Below the pieces are notes generated by a model, which made no database searches, was not told where the DNA came from, and worked only from the letters and a program-made list of their open reading frames with translations. Shown in pieces: positions 1-12,127 of a DNA stretch of 64,000 bases. Position 1 is the first letter of the stretch. Each line of letters opens with the position of its first letter. Position numbers and translations under genes: made by a program. The DNA comes from Maratus speciosus (Eukaryota; Arthropoda; Arachnida; Araneae; Salticidae), in NCBI GenBank assembly GCA_963932465.1, contig OZ010796.1:80671292-80735291 (forward strand), read 5' to 3'.

Positions 1-1720
1 TTACAAAAAAATTAAATATGTATGGAAATTCGAAGAATTTTTTCAAAATCTTGAAAAATGCTACATCAAAAACTTAGCAGAAAAAAATTGCTACTAAAGT
101 AAACTATAAGCTTTTATCTAGTACACGTACTGCAAGTTAAATGATATTTTAGAAAAAAAAAATAGAGATGATAAAAGAGTCAAATATAAAATTTTCAACA
201 GTTTTATCATCTGTTTGTTCATATAATAGGCCATAATTTTGAAAATAAGCATGTAATTAAAATTCTTTTAGCAGGTGCTATAGGCAACAGTAGAGACAAA
301 GCTCGCAAAGTTTCATGGAGAAATGATAATAATATTTTTAGCTAACATTTTTGAAGTGAGTTCATTTTGCGTAAAATTCAGTTTTCAGAAAAGTCCATTT
401 AAACGTTCACCCATTTATGCCTGAATTTTTGTTTTATCAAATTTGTTGGTACAATTACTTTAAAATGTTGCAAAATGAACTGGAAAAATACTAAACAAAA
501 TATGCTAAAATATTTTAGTATTTATTTGATAAAATGTCAACTTACTAAATATGGGAATATCCATAAATTTTATAATAATATAATATGCATAATTATATGT
601 TTTGCATAAATTTATATAAAATATGCTTTTAAGTTGTATATTATATACTATAATTAGTATATTTATGAACTACTAAAAATATATATTTATTTCTTCACAG
701 AGACTAATAACATTATAAGTATTATTGATAATAATTTAGGAATAATCGTATTTGGGGCTTAAAAACAATTTTTTTCGTAATCATCTTGAAAGGTTTTACA
801 TAAATAACAGTCCCCTAAATGGATAATAAAAATATGTAACCATTTGTGCCTAGCGCCTTATAATTTGTACGTTACAAACATCCATAAAAAGTAGGCTTGA
901 ACATATAATTTCTCAATTAAAAAAAATAAGTACTTCAAAGAAGCTACGATTACAAGCTAAGATTATGACTTATTTATTTGGATCCTTGATCGAAAAAGTA
1001 CAAAAAAAACTCACTTTTTACATTTCGCTATCTTTAAAAATGAAAAATCTGTAAACACCGATAAAAGCTCTCATTTAAGCAAATAAATATCCATCTTATG
1101 CTGTCATCTCCCGGTAACAGATAAAGAGATTTATAGAAAATTATTTAATACAATTTTCATGTTATAAAGAAGAAGAAAACTGTACAAATTTATTAAAATC
1201 CGAAGAGTACCAAAAATGGGACGCTAGGCATACATGGGTTAAATTAGCATAGTTTTACTATAAATAATGCATTGACTTCTGTTTTAAACATGGTAGGAAC
1301 AAAAACAAAGCCGTTTTAGAATCGTAAAAAGTTGTACTTTCAAACGAAATAACAAAAAATGAATCAATAATTTTCGCGAAAGTGCTCATTTCCAACGTAG
1401 GCAGATATCTTAAGTAAATTTCTTAACCTCTATGAGTAGCAGCTAAATTATTTATTAAATCAGATTTTTTAATAAATATATTAAATTTAAAAAATCAAAA
1501 AACCCGACTGCGTAAAAAGCGAACTAATTATTTATTTCTCATCAATATGAAACTATTTTTTTTTATATTACTTAGCTTTTCTTTTATTTATTTGTATTGA
1601 TGACTTTTAAGTTGTGTTTAATTATTAGTTCCTATCTACAAACACTGTTTTGATGAGGCCTATAGATGTCTATTATGAAGGTTAGAGTTACAGTAAAGGT
1701 AGAGATCCAAACTACACAAC
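1..1720. other. AT-rich stretch, no feature recognised
   Basis: Very AT-rich sequence with frequent stops in all frames and only short homopolymers. I see no coding exon, RNA gene or bounded repeat here. Confidence 0.6.
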
Positions 1721-1721
1721 T

Positions 1722-2038
1722 TCCAGGTATTTAAAGGGAACTTCTGAGTGCAAAATGGTCAATGAAACATCTTCATTTTGAAAGACCTATCCAATGATAT
1801 GCCACTCAATTGGGTACGTAAAAAAAAATTTCCTCTCTACCGCATTTTGTAGTTTATGGCCACCATTTTGAATTTATAAAAACAAAACCTATCCTATAAC
1901 CATTGGACGGTTAAGACGAATCGATAGAGACCTCATTCATTAAAATCCATCCAGTCGTTGGGATGTTTCGAGAGCATAAAGAAATTTACATACACAGATA
2001 CGCGTGAAACACATAACCCTTCTTTTCAGTCGGGTAAA
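1722..2038 (-). repeat. Dispersed repeat tail of unknown class
   Basis: Contains the phrase AAAATCCATCCAGTCGTTGG followed by ACATACACAGATACGCGTGA and GTCGGGTAAAAA, a word order typical of multicopy arthropod repeats. Read on the minus strand it gives a CGACTGGATGGATTTTAATG-like motif, related to motifs in the tandem arrays at 3.5, 18.5 and 26 kb and to 51.37 and 61.91 kb. No clear terminal repeats, so the class is open. Confidence 0.45.
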
Positions 2039-3085
2039 AAGAGGAACTACTGTCCTTTAGGCTAAGATAGTTACCACAAAGTAATTACCATGTGTTTGTA
2101 ATTACCAGGATCCGCACTAGCCACTCGCCAGTGCACCAAATACGAAAAAATCATAAAAATTGAGAAAAATAATCAGTTGAAACACTTGTGAGCCAATCAT
2201 ATTGTCAGTGCTTGAGGAATATATTTTCCAATTATTACGCATATAAATAGTTTGATAAAAATAACTAAATTTATGTTTGATTTTCTTAACCCATAACGTA
2301 AACGAAAATGTATATTCGGGAAACGAAGGGAAACGAAGAGAAAACCCTATACATCTTATGGCAACTTTGCCCTCACAAATCACTTTACCCGTCATTCCCC
2401 TATGAGTCTATAACACCAAAATGGAAATAAAAAGAAACCTTACCTTACAAATAGGTTAATCCTTGCAAAATTTACTTGAAGACGTCCTTCTTAGACGCGA
2501 ATGAAAAGTCTTGTGAATCAAAAACGAAATATACCCTCTTATGACGTCAGTAAATACTAATACACAAAGTAAGTAAGGAAACTATATTTCCATTAACACG
2601 TCTTTTATTCCGCAACTCCCCTCCTCCCCCCCCCCCCCTGCTATAGAAATCGTAAGTAGAAACACATAAATGTAACATACATTTATCATTTTCGAAATTA
2701 TTTAGTACTTTATAGAGAAAAATGTTGTTTACTTCAAACCCATCGACTATTTTGCGGACAGATTGAATATCCATATTCCACAAGTAAGTACCGCCATAGG
2801 TCTGCAGATCTGTCAACAGAGGAATTATATAGTTTGGAATTTTCCACTTCCAAGCTATTACAGTTTAGCTCAAGAGGCAATAAATCGCCCTCATTACTTG
2901 GCAAACTTCAATCGAATAATACTTTTAATAGAGCAAGACGATGAAACATATAGTGTTAGATTAATTCCGATCTCATGATGATTCGATGGTTGCACGATAC
3001 TTAAGAGACATGGGTAGACCTGGGATTACTCAAAAGAGGCCCTTTTAAGGAGAAGAAAATATTTGCGATCTCGTGTGTAAAATAG
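2039..3085. other. No feature recognised; poly-C tract
   Basis: Only a C-rich run at about 2623-2638 stands out. The short open frames on both strands have low-complexity composition and no recognisable domain. Confidence 0.5.
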
Positions 3086-3090
3086 CTGAA

Positions 3091-3360
3091 ATTGATGTCC
3101 TTTTTTTCGGAATCTGCTGATGCGATTTCAATGCATTTTTTAAATAATTTTAGCAGTAGCTCAACTATAAATGGATCGTCCGTCAAGAAATAAAAAGTAC
3201 AATGGCTAGGCGATTTCGCAAATAAAATAATTCACGTTTAAGTAAGGTGATATTAATGTATCTTTTTTATCGAGAACTACTGCAGTAATTTCAATACTTT
3301 TTAATAATTTTGGCAGTAGCTTAGCTGTAAATTGATCGTTCGGCCAAAAATAATATTAAA
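3091..3360. repeat. Diverged direct duplication, about 100 bp x 2
   Basis: Two copies about 160 bp apart (near 3091-3195 and 3250-3360) share words such as TAATTTTNGCAGTAGCT and AATNGATCGTNCG. Divergence is substantial, so the duplication is old. No coding potential. Confidence 0.6.
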
Positions 3361-3479
3361 AACGCAATAGTTATGATAATATTTTAAAACAAACATTAAA
3401 TATCTTTTGTTTTCGAAATTGAGTAAATATTGCGTTTTTAGATTACAGGCTATCAAAGTCTGAGAGTTAATGTGCCCGC

Positions 3480-4400
3480 AGATTCTGTATGTATGTATAA
3501 CGCGATAACTCTTGATAGAAACATCCGATTTCCTTCAAAGAATGATTGTAGATTTTTATTGTAGATTCATTCTGATAACGCGCTTCCCTGATTAGTTTTG
3601 GGAGTTCATTGGTTAAGTATAAAGGGGGGAGGACGGGAGCTACCCTTCTTGACTTAGATAAATGGGTTTTTCATGCAGAATTATCAGATTTGCTTGAAAT
3701 TTGGTATACTGGTTAATTCTGATAAGGCGCTTCCCTGATTAGATTTGGCGGTTCATTGTTTAAGTATAAAGGGGGGGGGGGCGGGGGCTAATACCCCTTA
3801 ATTTAGATAAATGGGTTTTTCTTTCCGATTTGCTTCAAATTTAATATACCGGTTTATTCTGATAAGGCGCTTCCCTGATTAGATTTGGAGGTTCATTGGT
3901 TAAGTATAAAGGGGGGGGAGACGGGAGGCTAATACCCTATTAATTTAGATAAATTGTTTTTTCTACCCGATTTGCTTCAAATGTGGTATACCGGTTTATT
4001 CTGATAAGGCGCTTCCCTGATTAGATTTGGAGGTTCATTGGTTAAGTATAAAGGTGGGGGGGGGGGGAGGCTAATACCCCTTAATTTAGATAAATTGGTT
4101 TTTCTACCCGATTTGCTTCAAATTTGGTATACCGGTTTATTCTGATAAGGCGCTTCAATGATTAGATTTGGAGGTTCATTGGTTAAGTATAAAAGGGGGG
4201 GAACGGGAGGCTAATACCCCCTTAATTTAGATAAATTGGTTTTTCTACCCGATTTACTTCAGATGTGGTATACCGGTTTATTCTGATAAGGCGCTTCAAT
4301 GATGAGATTTGGAGGGTCATTGGTTAAGTATAAAGGTGGGAAACAGAGGGGAGGGGGCTACCCCTCCTTTAATTTATTTTTCGAGGGGCATTGTTCTTTG
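3480..4400 (+). repeat. Tandem array, 141-bp unit, about six copies, G-runs
   Basis: The anchor TCTGATAANGCGCTTCCCTG or a close variant recurs at 3571, 3718, 3858, 4000, 4141 and 4282, a period of 140-147 bp. Each unit ends with CCGATTTGCTTCAAATTTGG-like sequence and GGTATACCGG. Each has a G homopolymer after AAGTATAAAG whose length differs among copies (7 to about 14 G). A short GTATGTAT run precedes the first unit. The last copy decays near 4400. Not coding. Confidence 0.9.
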
Positions 4401-5144
4401 AAATAAGACTATAATATACAATTAGTGTGAATAACATGTGAGCTCAATGCCAACAGTTTAACTGGGCACTTTTCTTTTTATTATTTTTATTTCGTGTTGA
4501 ACGATAAATTTATAGTTTAGCTATCAATTTCAGTTGTTTTACAAGTGATTTCGCAACTGTTGTCACCCACTTAATGCAATCGGGTGAACTATGGAACTGA
4601 TTTTTTTAAATGGGAAAGGGGCTTCACATGTTGATCCATATTCACTAGTTTATTTTAAAGTACTTAGCTATATAAAAAGCTATCTATTGATTATGATATT
4701 CGGGCCTAGATTGCGGTGTGTTGAGTGCAATAATTTTATTTGTATAATTTTTTGAGGGATTTTTTTTTTTCGTTTTTTGTTCGCAATTGCCGTATCTAAA
4801 TAGCAATTTATTTCACATTTCGAAAAAGTCATTTTTATTTAATCTAATGCCGCCAAGTTTTAAAAAAGCACAAATAATATTTCCAAACATTTTACTATTG
4901 AAAGAAAATATTTTCACATGAATATTAAAAGAGGAAGAAAGCTTTAAAATAATTAAATTATTACGCGCGAAAAGAATTAAATAGGGAAAATTTTTGTCAT
5001 AAAAACACAAATAATAATATTGTCAAACACTTTTCTGTTGAAAAATAAATCGACAAGTGAATATTAAGAAAGCAGGAAAACATTAAAACAAATGAGTTAA
5101 TATGTTAGCAAAGTATTTAATTTCGAAAAAAAAACGCGTCACAT
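4401..5144. other. AT-rich, no feature recognised
   Basis: Nothing beyond short A and T runs; no bounded repeat or exon found. Confidence 0.5.
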
Positions 5145-5148
5145 TTAA

Positions 5149-5355
5149 CACTTTCAGAAGCAAGGTATTGCTGCTCCAAAAATGTTCAAATAATTAGTTC
5201 ACACCGCAATTTACGAACAAATTTATTTGAAAATAATCAAAAGGTTTTCTTTACGTATATTATGAGATCGAAATTGTACTAAAAAAATTAATGGTGCCAT
5301 TTGGAAGTTTATTAAAATTAAGCGTTTGCAGAGTGCAAAAGGCGCCCTGAAAGGG
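5149..5355. mobile_element. TTAA-flanked MITE (piggyBac-like)
   Basis: TTAA at 5145-5148 and 5356-5359 bounds a 207-bp element beginning CACTTTCAG and ending CTGAAAGGG, so the tips are inverted repeats. A perfect stem TTTGCA-GAG-TGCAAA (5325-5339) lies exactly 16 nt from the right tip; AGCAA/TTGCT pairs 10 nt from the left tip. TTAA duplication with a subterminal palindrome is the piggyBac end plan. No coding capacity. Confidence 0.85.
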
Positions 5356-5359
5356 TTAA

Positions 5360-6560
5360 ACAATATCTTTCAAACGTCGTATTTAAAACTATTTTCTGTC
5401 TAAAAGAAATTTTTTATTTAAAACAATTTTATAGAAGCTTATTTCCAAATTTGTGATAGATGTTACTTAATCAATCACGAAAACGGCCGTCAAGTGTTAC
5501 GACAGCGGTGGATGCGGCCACGGGAACCTAAAAATTGCCCAGTCAGAGGAAAATGAATAGCAACCCGATTACAGAAAATTATTGGTCGTACTAATATAAT
5601 TAATTTTTATGTAACAGGGTAATATTTTTAATATACAGAAAATAAGTGTGTTTTTAGAGCCTGTGGGGTCCCGATCGCGAGATTACAATCCAACAAAACT
5701 TGAAGGGTTTGGCGAGATAAAACGCAATGAGCCAAGAGCACTAATGTCCCCTTTCTACCCTTTTTTCAGTAACCCATTTGTTTACACCGGGGAAGATCAG
5801 TTTCAATCCATCTTATTGTTCGTGGAAGAGGGTGATGTGAAGAAAGAAACGCGGTTAACTTTCGGAAAAAAAAAAAAAAAAAAAATGCTAAAACAATTAA
5901 GTTCCACGAGTAACATATGATCGCTAATGTCTTAATTAAAAATTAAAACACTTGTGAAATAGGTTATTTTAATGCATAAAAGTTATTTTCAAGGTTTATG
6001 AAAATTGTCTACACTATCTAAGAGCTAGAGACCTGATATATGTCCTATATTATATCTATATATTTCACGTTAAAAAAGAAAAAAAAAAAAAAAAAAAAAA
6101 AGACAAGATGATTACCGAGTAAAATTTTATGCCTTGCTGTCATTTGTTTTTATGTTCATTAATGATTTGTTAAAAAATTACGAGAAAATGTTGTGCTAAT
6201 TTAGTTTAAATAGAAAAACACATTTGTTCTTTTATTTAATAAAGTGGAAATAAATAAAACAGCCACAATATGTATGTTAACACTGGCGAATTTTCAAAGT
6301 TGTTTTTAAAAAGAAATAATAGCATTTAGATAGCATCTAAAAGTAATATTAAACATTTTTTTATAAATATTGTTATTATTATTCTTAACTCCATTTATCA
6401 GCTAAGCTCTATGATACATAAGACAGCAATATTTAAATTATTGCTAAATGCTCAATTGCTGAATATTCAAAGCTCATTTTTTTAATTCTTAATTAATTAA
6501 AAGACATTAAAAAAATTTCTTTTATTTATAGATTCATACGTGAAACGAGTTTAAAAGGAG
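5360..6560. other. AT-rich, poly-A tracts, no gene
   Basis: Contains A-runs at about 5864-5885 and 6078-6102. A 90-codon open frame (5648-5920) overlaps a dispersed repeat and an A-run and has no recognisable domain, so I do not call it a gene. Confidence 0.5.
5668..5716 (+). repeat. Short dispersed repeat, partner at 9694-9741
   Basis: GTCCCGATCG, ATTACAATCCAACAAAACTT and GAAGGGTTTGGCG occur here and, inverted, at 9694-9741. The pair is about 4 kb apart and in opposite orientation. It is too short to classify. Confidence 0.6.
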
Positions 6561-6562
6561 TA

Positions 6563-8118
6563 AGGTAAACTGGGGTAACTGGACCCACGAGGTAACTGGG
6601 CCATAGGCTATTTTTTTAAAAACCGTTGATGTTTTTTAAGTTTTGGCTTTTGTCAACATTGAACCCAAATCTCTACTTCTTAAAACAACGTGTGTCAACT
6701 CAGTCATAACTCTGCCTTTGTTATGATAGGTTGCCGAAAATTTAGGTTTCTGTTCTAAAAAACAACGTCCATTTCGTTGAACTTCCTCGGCTTTTTATTA
6801 AAATACGGTAAGTACTTTTATTAAACAATCTTTTTATTTAAAGATTAGACACATAAATACATTAATATTATTAGGTATCTATACATATTTACTTCATGTT
6901 TCAAATGTAAGGCCGGAATTTCCGTTACTCCATAAATTTTTCAAAAATGGGGTAACTGGAACATGTATCCGGGGTAACTGGCATGGGTCGTACTCTACAT
7001 GAAAAATTTCAGGACAATTATCAGATTTTTTTTTAAAGTAAAATAAATCCAGCTTATACGCGAAAAATATCGCCTTTTTTAAGAAGAGATTTTCTATTAA
7101 AAAAAAAATAGTGGTACCGAAGAATTTCCTGGTCGTGAAATTTCAGGACAAGTACGACCCCTGAAATGAACCATATGGGATCCAGTTTCACCGACAGTTA
7201 TAAATATCTTTTTGAGTTTCTCTCACTATGGGAAATTAATTTCTTCATTGTATTTTTCCTTGCAATAAAGAAAATTACATAATACCTAATTAAAATTACA
7301 TAATATATATAAAAAAAAGCATGTTGGGGGTATCAAACCAAATTACTTAAGTGTGATAGCTATAGCTCGAAATTTTACTATACAGATGAAGAGGCGTACA
7401 TAAGGCAAAGTGAGATTATTAGAGAATTATCGAAACGAATAAAAAAATAGTTCTATTCGATATAAAAAATATGGTTACATTCTCCGCAGTTTTATTGGAC
7501 ATATCGAACTTCCATTGTGGTAAATAAAAAAGAGAATGAGTACTTACGCAGCCGTTTGTTCATAGATTTATCTTGTTATTTTTTTGCTTAAAGTACTCAT
7601 ACAACTTTTATACTTATTACCTATACTAAAGTACATAAGTACTTACTTAATATTTATATTTTTTGTATAAATAAATCTAATATTTTCACTTTTAGTACTT
7701 TTTTCGACACATTGACAGTAAAGGTTTCCCTTACTTTAGTTGGGAGCCCTTTAGTTGATATATAATGTACATGATCTGCCTGGTTTAAATTTTGTTTAGT
7801 TGTTTACACTTTTTCAAACAGGACCTGATACCCAATATCAAAAAATACAAGCACGTGTGGAACATAGACCCTCCTGGTCCACTTGCCTCATTTTTATGGG
7901 GCAACTGGACCCATGAGGGAAGAAAGATGAAATATATATTTTATTTTTAGATATTAAAATGTAATTTTGAACATTTCTGCCTGATAGAGGGAACCTAACT
8001 GAACACATTTACAAAAGTTCAGACTTTAATTCAAACGAATATTAGCCTTTTGAAGCTGAATTGCCAGAATCTCCAGAGCCATATTGTAAAATCATGGCCC
8101 AGTTGCCTCACGTAACCT
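6563..8118. mobile_element. TA-flanked transposon with reiterated GGTAACTGG motif
   Basis: Left end AGGTAAACTGGGGTAACTGG and right end (read inverted) AGGTTACGTGAGGCAACTGG form imperfect terminal inverted repeats, each next to TA (6561-6562, 8119-8120). The motif GGGGTAACTGG or its variants recurs inside at about 6590, 6950, 6972 and 7898. Architecture matches the pogo-type elements at 12.13 and 22.25 kb, but I find no transposase remnant, so this is probably a non-autonomous or eroded copy. Confidence 0.65.
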
Positions 8119-8285
8119 TATGTGATCAATCACTAGAGCTATTTCATTTTAATAAATCATAATATTTTAAATAAAATGAATTCTGTTTTTATAAAAAGTA
8201 AATAAAAAACCCCAAATATTTCAGAAAACGTAATGACGGCAGTGCTTTAATAACATTTTCTTTAAATGTTAAACGTTCTATGTCA

Positions 8286-8527
8286 TGGTTGGTTGGTTGT
8301 GTTTATGACGGCCAATTATCAGCACGATGGATATAGGCCCTAAGGGAGGGGAGTGCCCTCCGTGGGGGTCTTTCTAAGGGAACCTAACCCGTATTTACGC
8401 TTGGAAAACCAAGGTTCGAAGAAAACCACGAAAACTCCGAACGATTAGGCCGACGGGAGCGCTTGGGTTCGAACCCAGCACCTCACGTCTACCAGCTTTG
8501 AGAGCTGAACCTCTCGGTCACTGGTGG
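8286..8527 (-). mobile_element. tRNA-derived SINE, minus strand
   Basis: Read on the minus strand it opens with GACCGAGAGGTTCAGC, like the D-arm (A box) of Ser/Leu tRNAs, and has a B-box-like GGGTTCGAACCC at about 8468-8480. A conserved non-tRNA body and an ACCAACCAACC-type 3' tail follow. Two more copies lie at 10443 and 47955. The B box is intact here. It has no protein product. Confidence 0.85.
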
Positions 8528-8529
8528 GA

Positions 8530-9690
8530 ATTCTATGTCATGAAAGAATAAACTCTAAATACAGTCATATTAAATATACTCATCATAGAATTAAAATATT
8601 TTATTTTTCTGTCTCGTAAGTTGCCGAATTTACAAATCTCATTTATAAAGCAAAAAGAAGGCTATCCTTTTCTTTCGTAGATGCAAGAATTATGTTTTCT
8701 AGTTACAAAAAGTTATATTATCCCTACTCTATCAGATTATCTCAAATGTTGATTTTAATTTTGTAGTGATATTTCAATATTAACTTATAATATATTAATC
8801 ATAATTGTTTAAATTATTTCACTATAAAATTTACTTTCTCCAAGAAAACCGTCATTCATGGGTCCGAATATTAATTAAAAAATTGTTAATCTACAATAAT
8901 TAGAAATTTAATAATGACACAAAATACGGAATTTAGTTATGCATTTTAATTTAGAATAAACCTTAAACAAAAATTTATTATGCATACATAATTATTTATG
9001 TGTTGTTATTGAAATTCAAAAGCAACTTTTTTTGGATTTTCCACCACCCCTGAGAGTACATTTTTTTTTTTTTAAATGTCAGCAATTCTTACAACACAAT
9101 TAATAAATTTCATTTTTTGATATAAGTACTAAATTTATGAGGTCACAATATCTTTCCTGACAAATTTGACTTTTGACAACAGTTCTAAATAATCAATCTT
9201 TTTATTGAATAGTCATTTTATTTAGTTCTAAATAATCAACCTTTTTACTGAATAGTCCTTTTATTTTATTTTTTATTTATTTATTTATTGTATCTGCTTT
9301 ATCACTCAAACCCATTTTAAAACTTCTTTATAAAATTCGGATTTTACATTTCGATTTGAAGATTTTTATTATTTTAGAATATCAAAGAAATGGTGCAAAC
9401 AAAACAAAATATTAAAACATTTTAGGAAATTTTTAGCAAAATGTGTTGCAGGTGTTGTAAAAAATAATAACAATGCGTAATTAAAACAATAAAATATGAA
9501 AATATTTAAAAAATCTATATAAATGAAATAATTTATTTGCATTAAATAATCAGAGTTATAAATTATCTTTAAAATGGTAAAAGACATTTACAAAGTATCC
9601 CATCATACGATACAAAGAGCTGCAATGCCTTTCTCCTCCCTAAAAACTGGTTTTTCTCCACCAGCGAAAGTGCCCAAAGCTGCCAACTCC
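8530..9690. other. AT-rich, no feature recognised
   Basis: Apart from a TTTA/TTTAT microsatellite-like run near 9265-9290 nothing stands out. The local duplication TAGTTCTAAATAATCAA (about 9182 and 9222) is a 40-bp tandem repeat. Confidence 0.5.
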
Positions 9691-9693
9691 AAG

Positions 9694-9741
9694 CCGCCAA
9701 ACCCTTCCAAGTTTTGTTGGATTGTAATGTAGCGTCCCGAT
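9694..9741 (-). repeat. Inverted copy of the 5668-5716 repeat
   Basis: Read on the minus strand it contains ATTACAATCCAACAAAACTT and GGAAGGGTTTGGCGG, matching 5668-5716 with a few changes. Confidence 0.6.
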
Positions 9742-9765
9742 CGGGTTTGGCAAGAGTAGCTCGTA

Positions 9766-10000
9766 CACTGTAAAAAAATACGACCAGTTTTCCTGTAGGA
9801 ATCGGGAAAATAGTTGCTCTTATCGTACCGGAAAAATTTCCGACCCAGATCGGAATAAAATCCGTAAAATAACGTTTTATTGACTACTTCCTTTTTTTTA
9901 AGGGTTTTATTCCGAGCTGGGTCGGAAAATTTTCCGGTACGATAAGGGTAACTATTTTTCTGATTCCTGCAGGAAAACTAGTCGGATTTTTTTTACAGTG
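9766..10000. mobile_element. Palindromic MITE, CACTGTAAAAA ends, TA-flanked
   Basis: CACTGTAAAAAAATACGAC at the left is matched by GTCGGATTTTTTTTACAGTG at the right, and pairing continues for about 85 bp per arm (GTACCGGAAAAATTTCCGAC region). TA flanks both tips (9764-9765, 10001-10002). The same terminal word and TA flank occur at 41015-41233. Almost the whole 235 bp could fold as one hairpin. Confidence 0.85.
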
Positions 10001-10442
10001 TACATAACTTTTCCGTTTTCTTTTTACTTGATTATGTGAGAGTAGTCTGCCGTAAAGCGGGGAAAGGGAAAAGGGATTATTACGCCGGGTGCTAAATTTT
10101 TACAGGCTCCAGAGAAAAATTGTGTAAAGGAGTATATTATAAAAAAACAATAGTAATCACTAAGAAAGAGTCGCAATATTTTGAATTGCCCGGAGCGCTG
10201 AAAACCTACCCTACACTAAAGGCTTGGCCAAAGACCCGTACCCGGCCCGCGAGCGTGCCGACAGGCCTCGGTATAAAAAATTAAATGAAGCCGGCAAAAT
10301 ATGAACCATTTTCAATGGACTTTCGCGAGAATAAGTATAAATGTACTACAGAGCCGATGCTAGTTTCGAACATCAATACAGAAATATAACAAGTCCTGCG
10401 TAGAAACTGCATCGAAACATCGTGTCTATGTCCGGGTTTAAT

Positions 10443-10685
10443 TTGCCCTACCAGCGGCCGAGAGGTTCTGCTCTCGAAGCTGGTAGACAGGAAGTGGTGG
10501 GTTAGAACCCAATCGCGCCCGTCGGCCTAATCGTTTCGGAGTTTTCGTGGTTTTCTTCGAACCTTGGATTTCCAAGCATAAATACGGGTTAGGTTCCCTT
10601 AGAAAGACCCCCACGAAGGGCACTTCCCCCCTAGGGCCTATATCCCTCGTGTTGATAATTGGCCGTCATAAATACAACCAACCGG
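10443..10685 (+). mobile_element. tRNA-derived SINE, plus strand
   Basis: GGCCGAGAGGTTCTGCTCTC is the tRNA-like A-box end. The B-box position reads GGGTTAGAACCC, so its central CG has changed to AG; this copy is probably transcriptionally weak. Body and 3' tail (AATACAACCAACC) match the copies at 8286 and 47955. Confidence 0.85.
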
Positions 10686-10689
10686 GTTT

Positions 10690-12125
10690 AATTTTGTCAG
10701 CAAACTCAGGCCGTACCGGGATCAGAATTACATTTTTTTCTTGCGCCGGAACTAGATTTAATTGTTCGCAGGATGTTTTGTTCATGCAATATCTTTTGTA
10801 AAAATAGTAATAGTTATAATGAAATTTTGTTAACGGAATCATTGGGAATACATATTTAGAAATTGGAAACATTTTGGAATTGTATACCACGAGGCGGTGG
10901 GCAAATTCTCTGCTCAATAACGCAAAACTTTCTCACTCATTTTTAACTGTGAAGGCCTGAAATATGCACGCATGGATATTGAAGTTTTTTGGAATCGAAT
11001 GGTGTTTTCCATTTTTTTAAAATAAATTATTCATCGAGTTGTACGCGCTTCTTGACGTGATTCTCACGCGACGACAGGTTTTTTTTTTGTCTTTCTATTG
11101 CTATCACGTCTAGAAATTCGATTCAAAACAAATAACTTTCACAATATTTTGTGAAAGATCATTTGCTTTCAATAAAAAATAGAAAAAAGCATGCGATTAC
11201 ATTGTTTTTAAGTAAGAACACCTGCCAATTTTATGCGTTTACGAACTAAAATGAATTCAGAAATGTGTCCGAAAACAGCTCCTTTGGATTTGAAAACAGA
11301 CTTAATAAATTACAGAGAAATATTTTCATACATGTACTTTTTAGTATACAGCTTCAAAAGTTTTCTGTTATTCTAAACTACATTAATTTTATGGTTCAGT
11401 AATTAAAAAGTTAAAACGGAACCATTATAAATTCGCTCCTGTGTCTGTCTGTCACAGCCATTTTACTCGTACACCATGGAAAGTGAAAAGTTCAAATTGG
11501 GGGTAGTAATAAAGACTATTGACCCACATATTTACAGATTATTAAAGATTCACAAATATATTTAGAAAAAATGTAGAGGGGCTAATTGAGTTACTTGAAA
11601 AAAAAAATCATCTCTTTGTATATCGTGTGGGGTATCGTGTGAAAACTTTCGTAACGCTGAACTCAAAAAAATATTTTTATTAATTTTAGGTATTATATGT
11701 TCAGAGATATCGACGAAAATGTAGTGCAAAAATATGTTCCCTCACCTCTATTTCCAAATCTACTGTAACTAAAATTATGAATAAATTAGAGGTAAGCAGG
11801 CGTTAATTAAACCTTGCAGGAAAACTATAGCGATTACTCTAGGTCACATAGTTTTTGAGAAAAGCGCATTTTTCCGTTACAAACAAATTTCGATTTGCAA
11901 GCATTCAGCAAAGGTGTTGAGGAGCGCTGGATTTACCTATCGTAGGAAAAGTGTAAAAGCATTGTCGATAATAGTTTTCGAAAAAAATCGAAAAAAAAAT
12001 CGGCTTTAAAAGAAATTCGGAAGACTGAATTATAATAAAAGAGAAAAAAACAGTATCGATCTCCCTGTTAACGGGCTGTTTTCGCCTTTGATTAAATCAC
12101 ATCAGTGAAACATTTGAAAATAAGC
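10690..12125. other. No feature recognised
   Basis: AT-rich sequence with overlapping short open frames on both strands but no domain or bounded repeat that I can support. Confidence 0.5.
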
Positions 12126-12127
12126 TA

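Noticed and set aside
2117..2395. 92-codon frame on the minus strand
   Set aside because: Low-complexity, Phe/Tyr-rich, no domain or splice context; typical of chance frames in AT-rich DNA.
5648..5920. 90-codon frame on the plus strand
   Set aside because: It starts upstream of a dispersed repeat and ends in a poly-A run; the overlapping repeat copy at 9.7 kb is not open in the same way.
8460..8530. Functional tRNA gene
   Set aside because: A- and B-box words are present but no acceptor or anticodon stem folds; the segment is the head of a multicopy SINE.
10438..10801. Frames on both strands
   Set aside because: They lie within a tRNA-derived SINE, and the same frames recur in the other copies.
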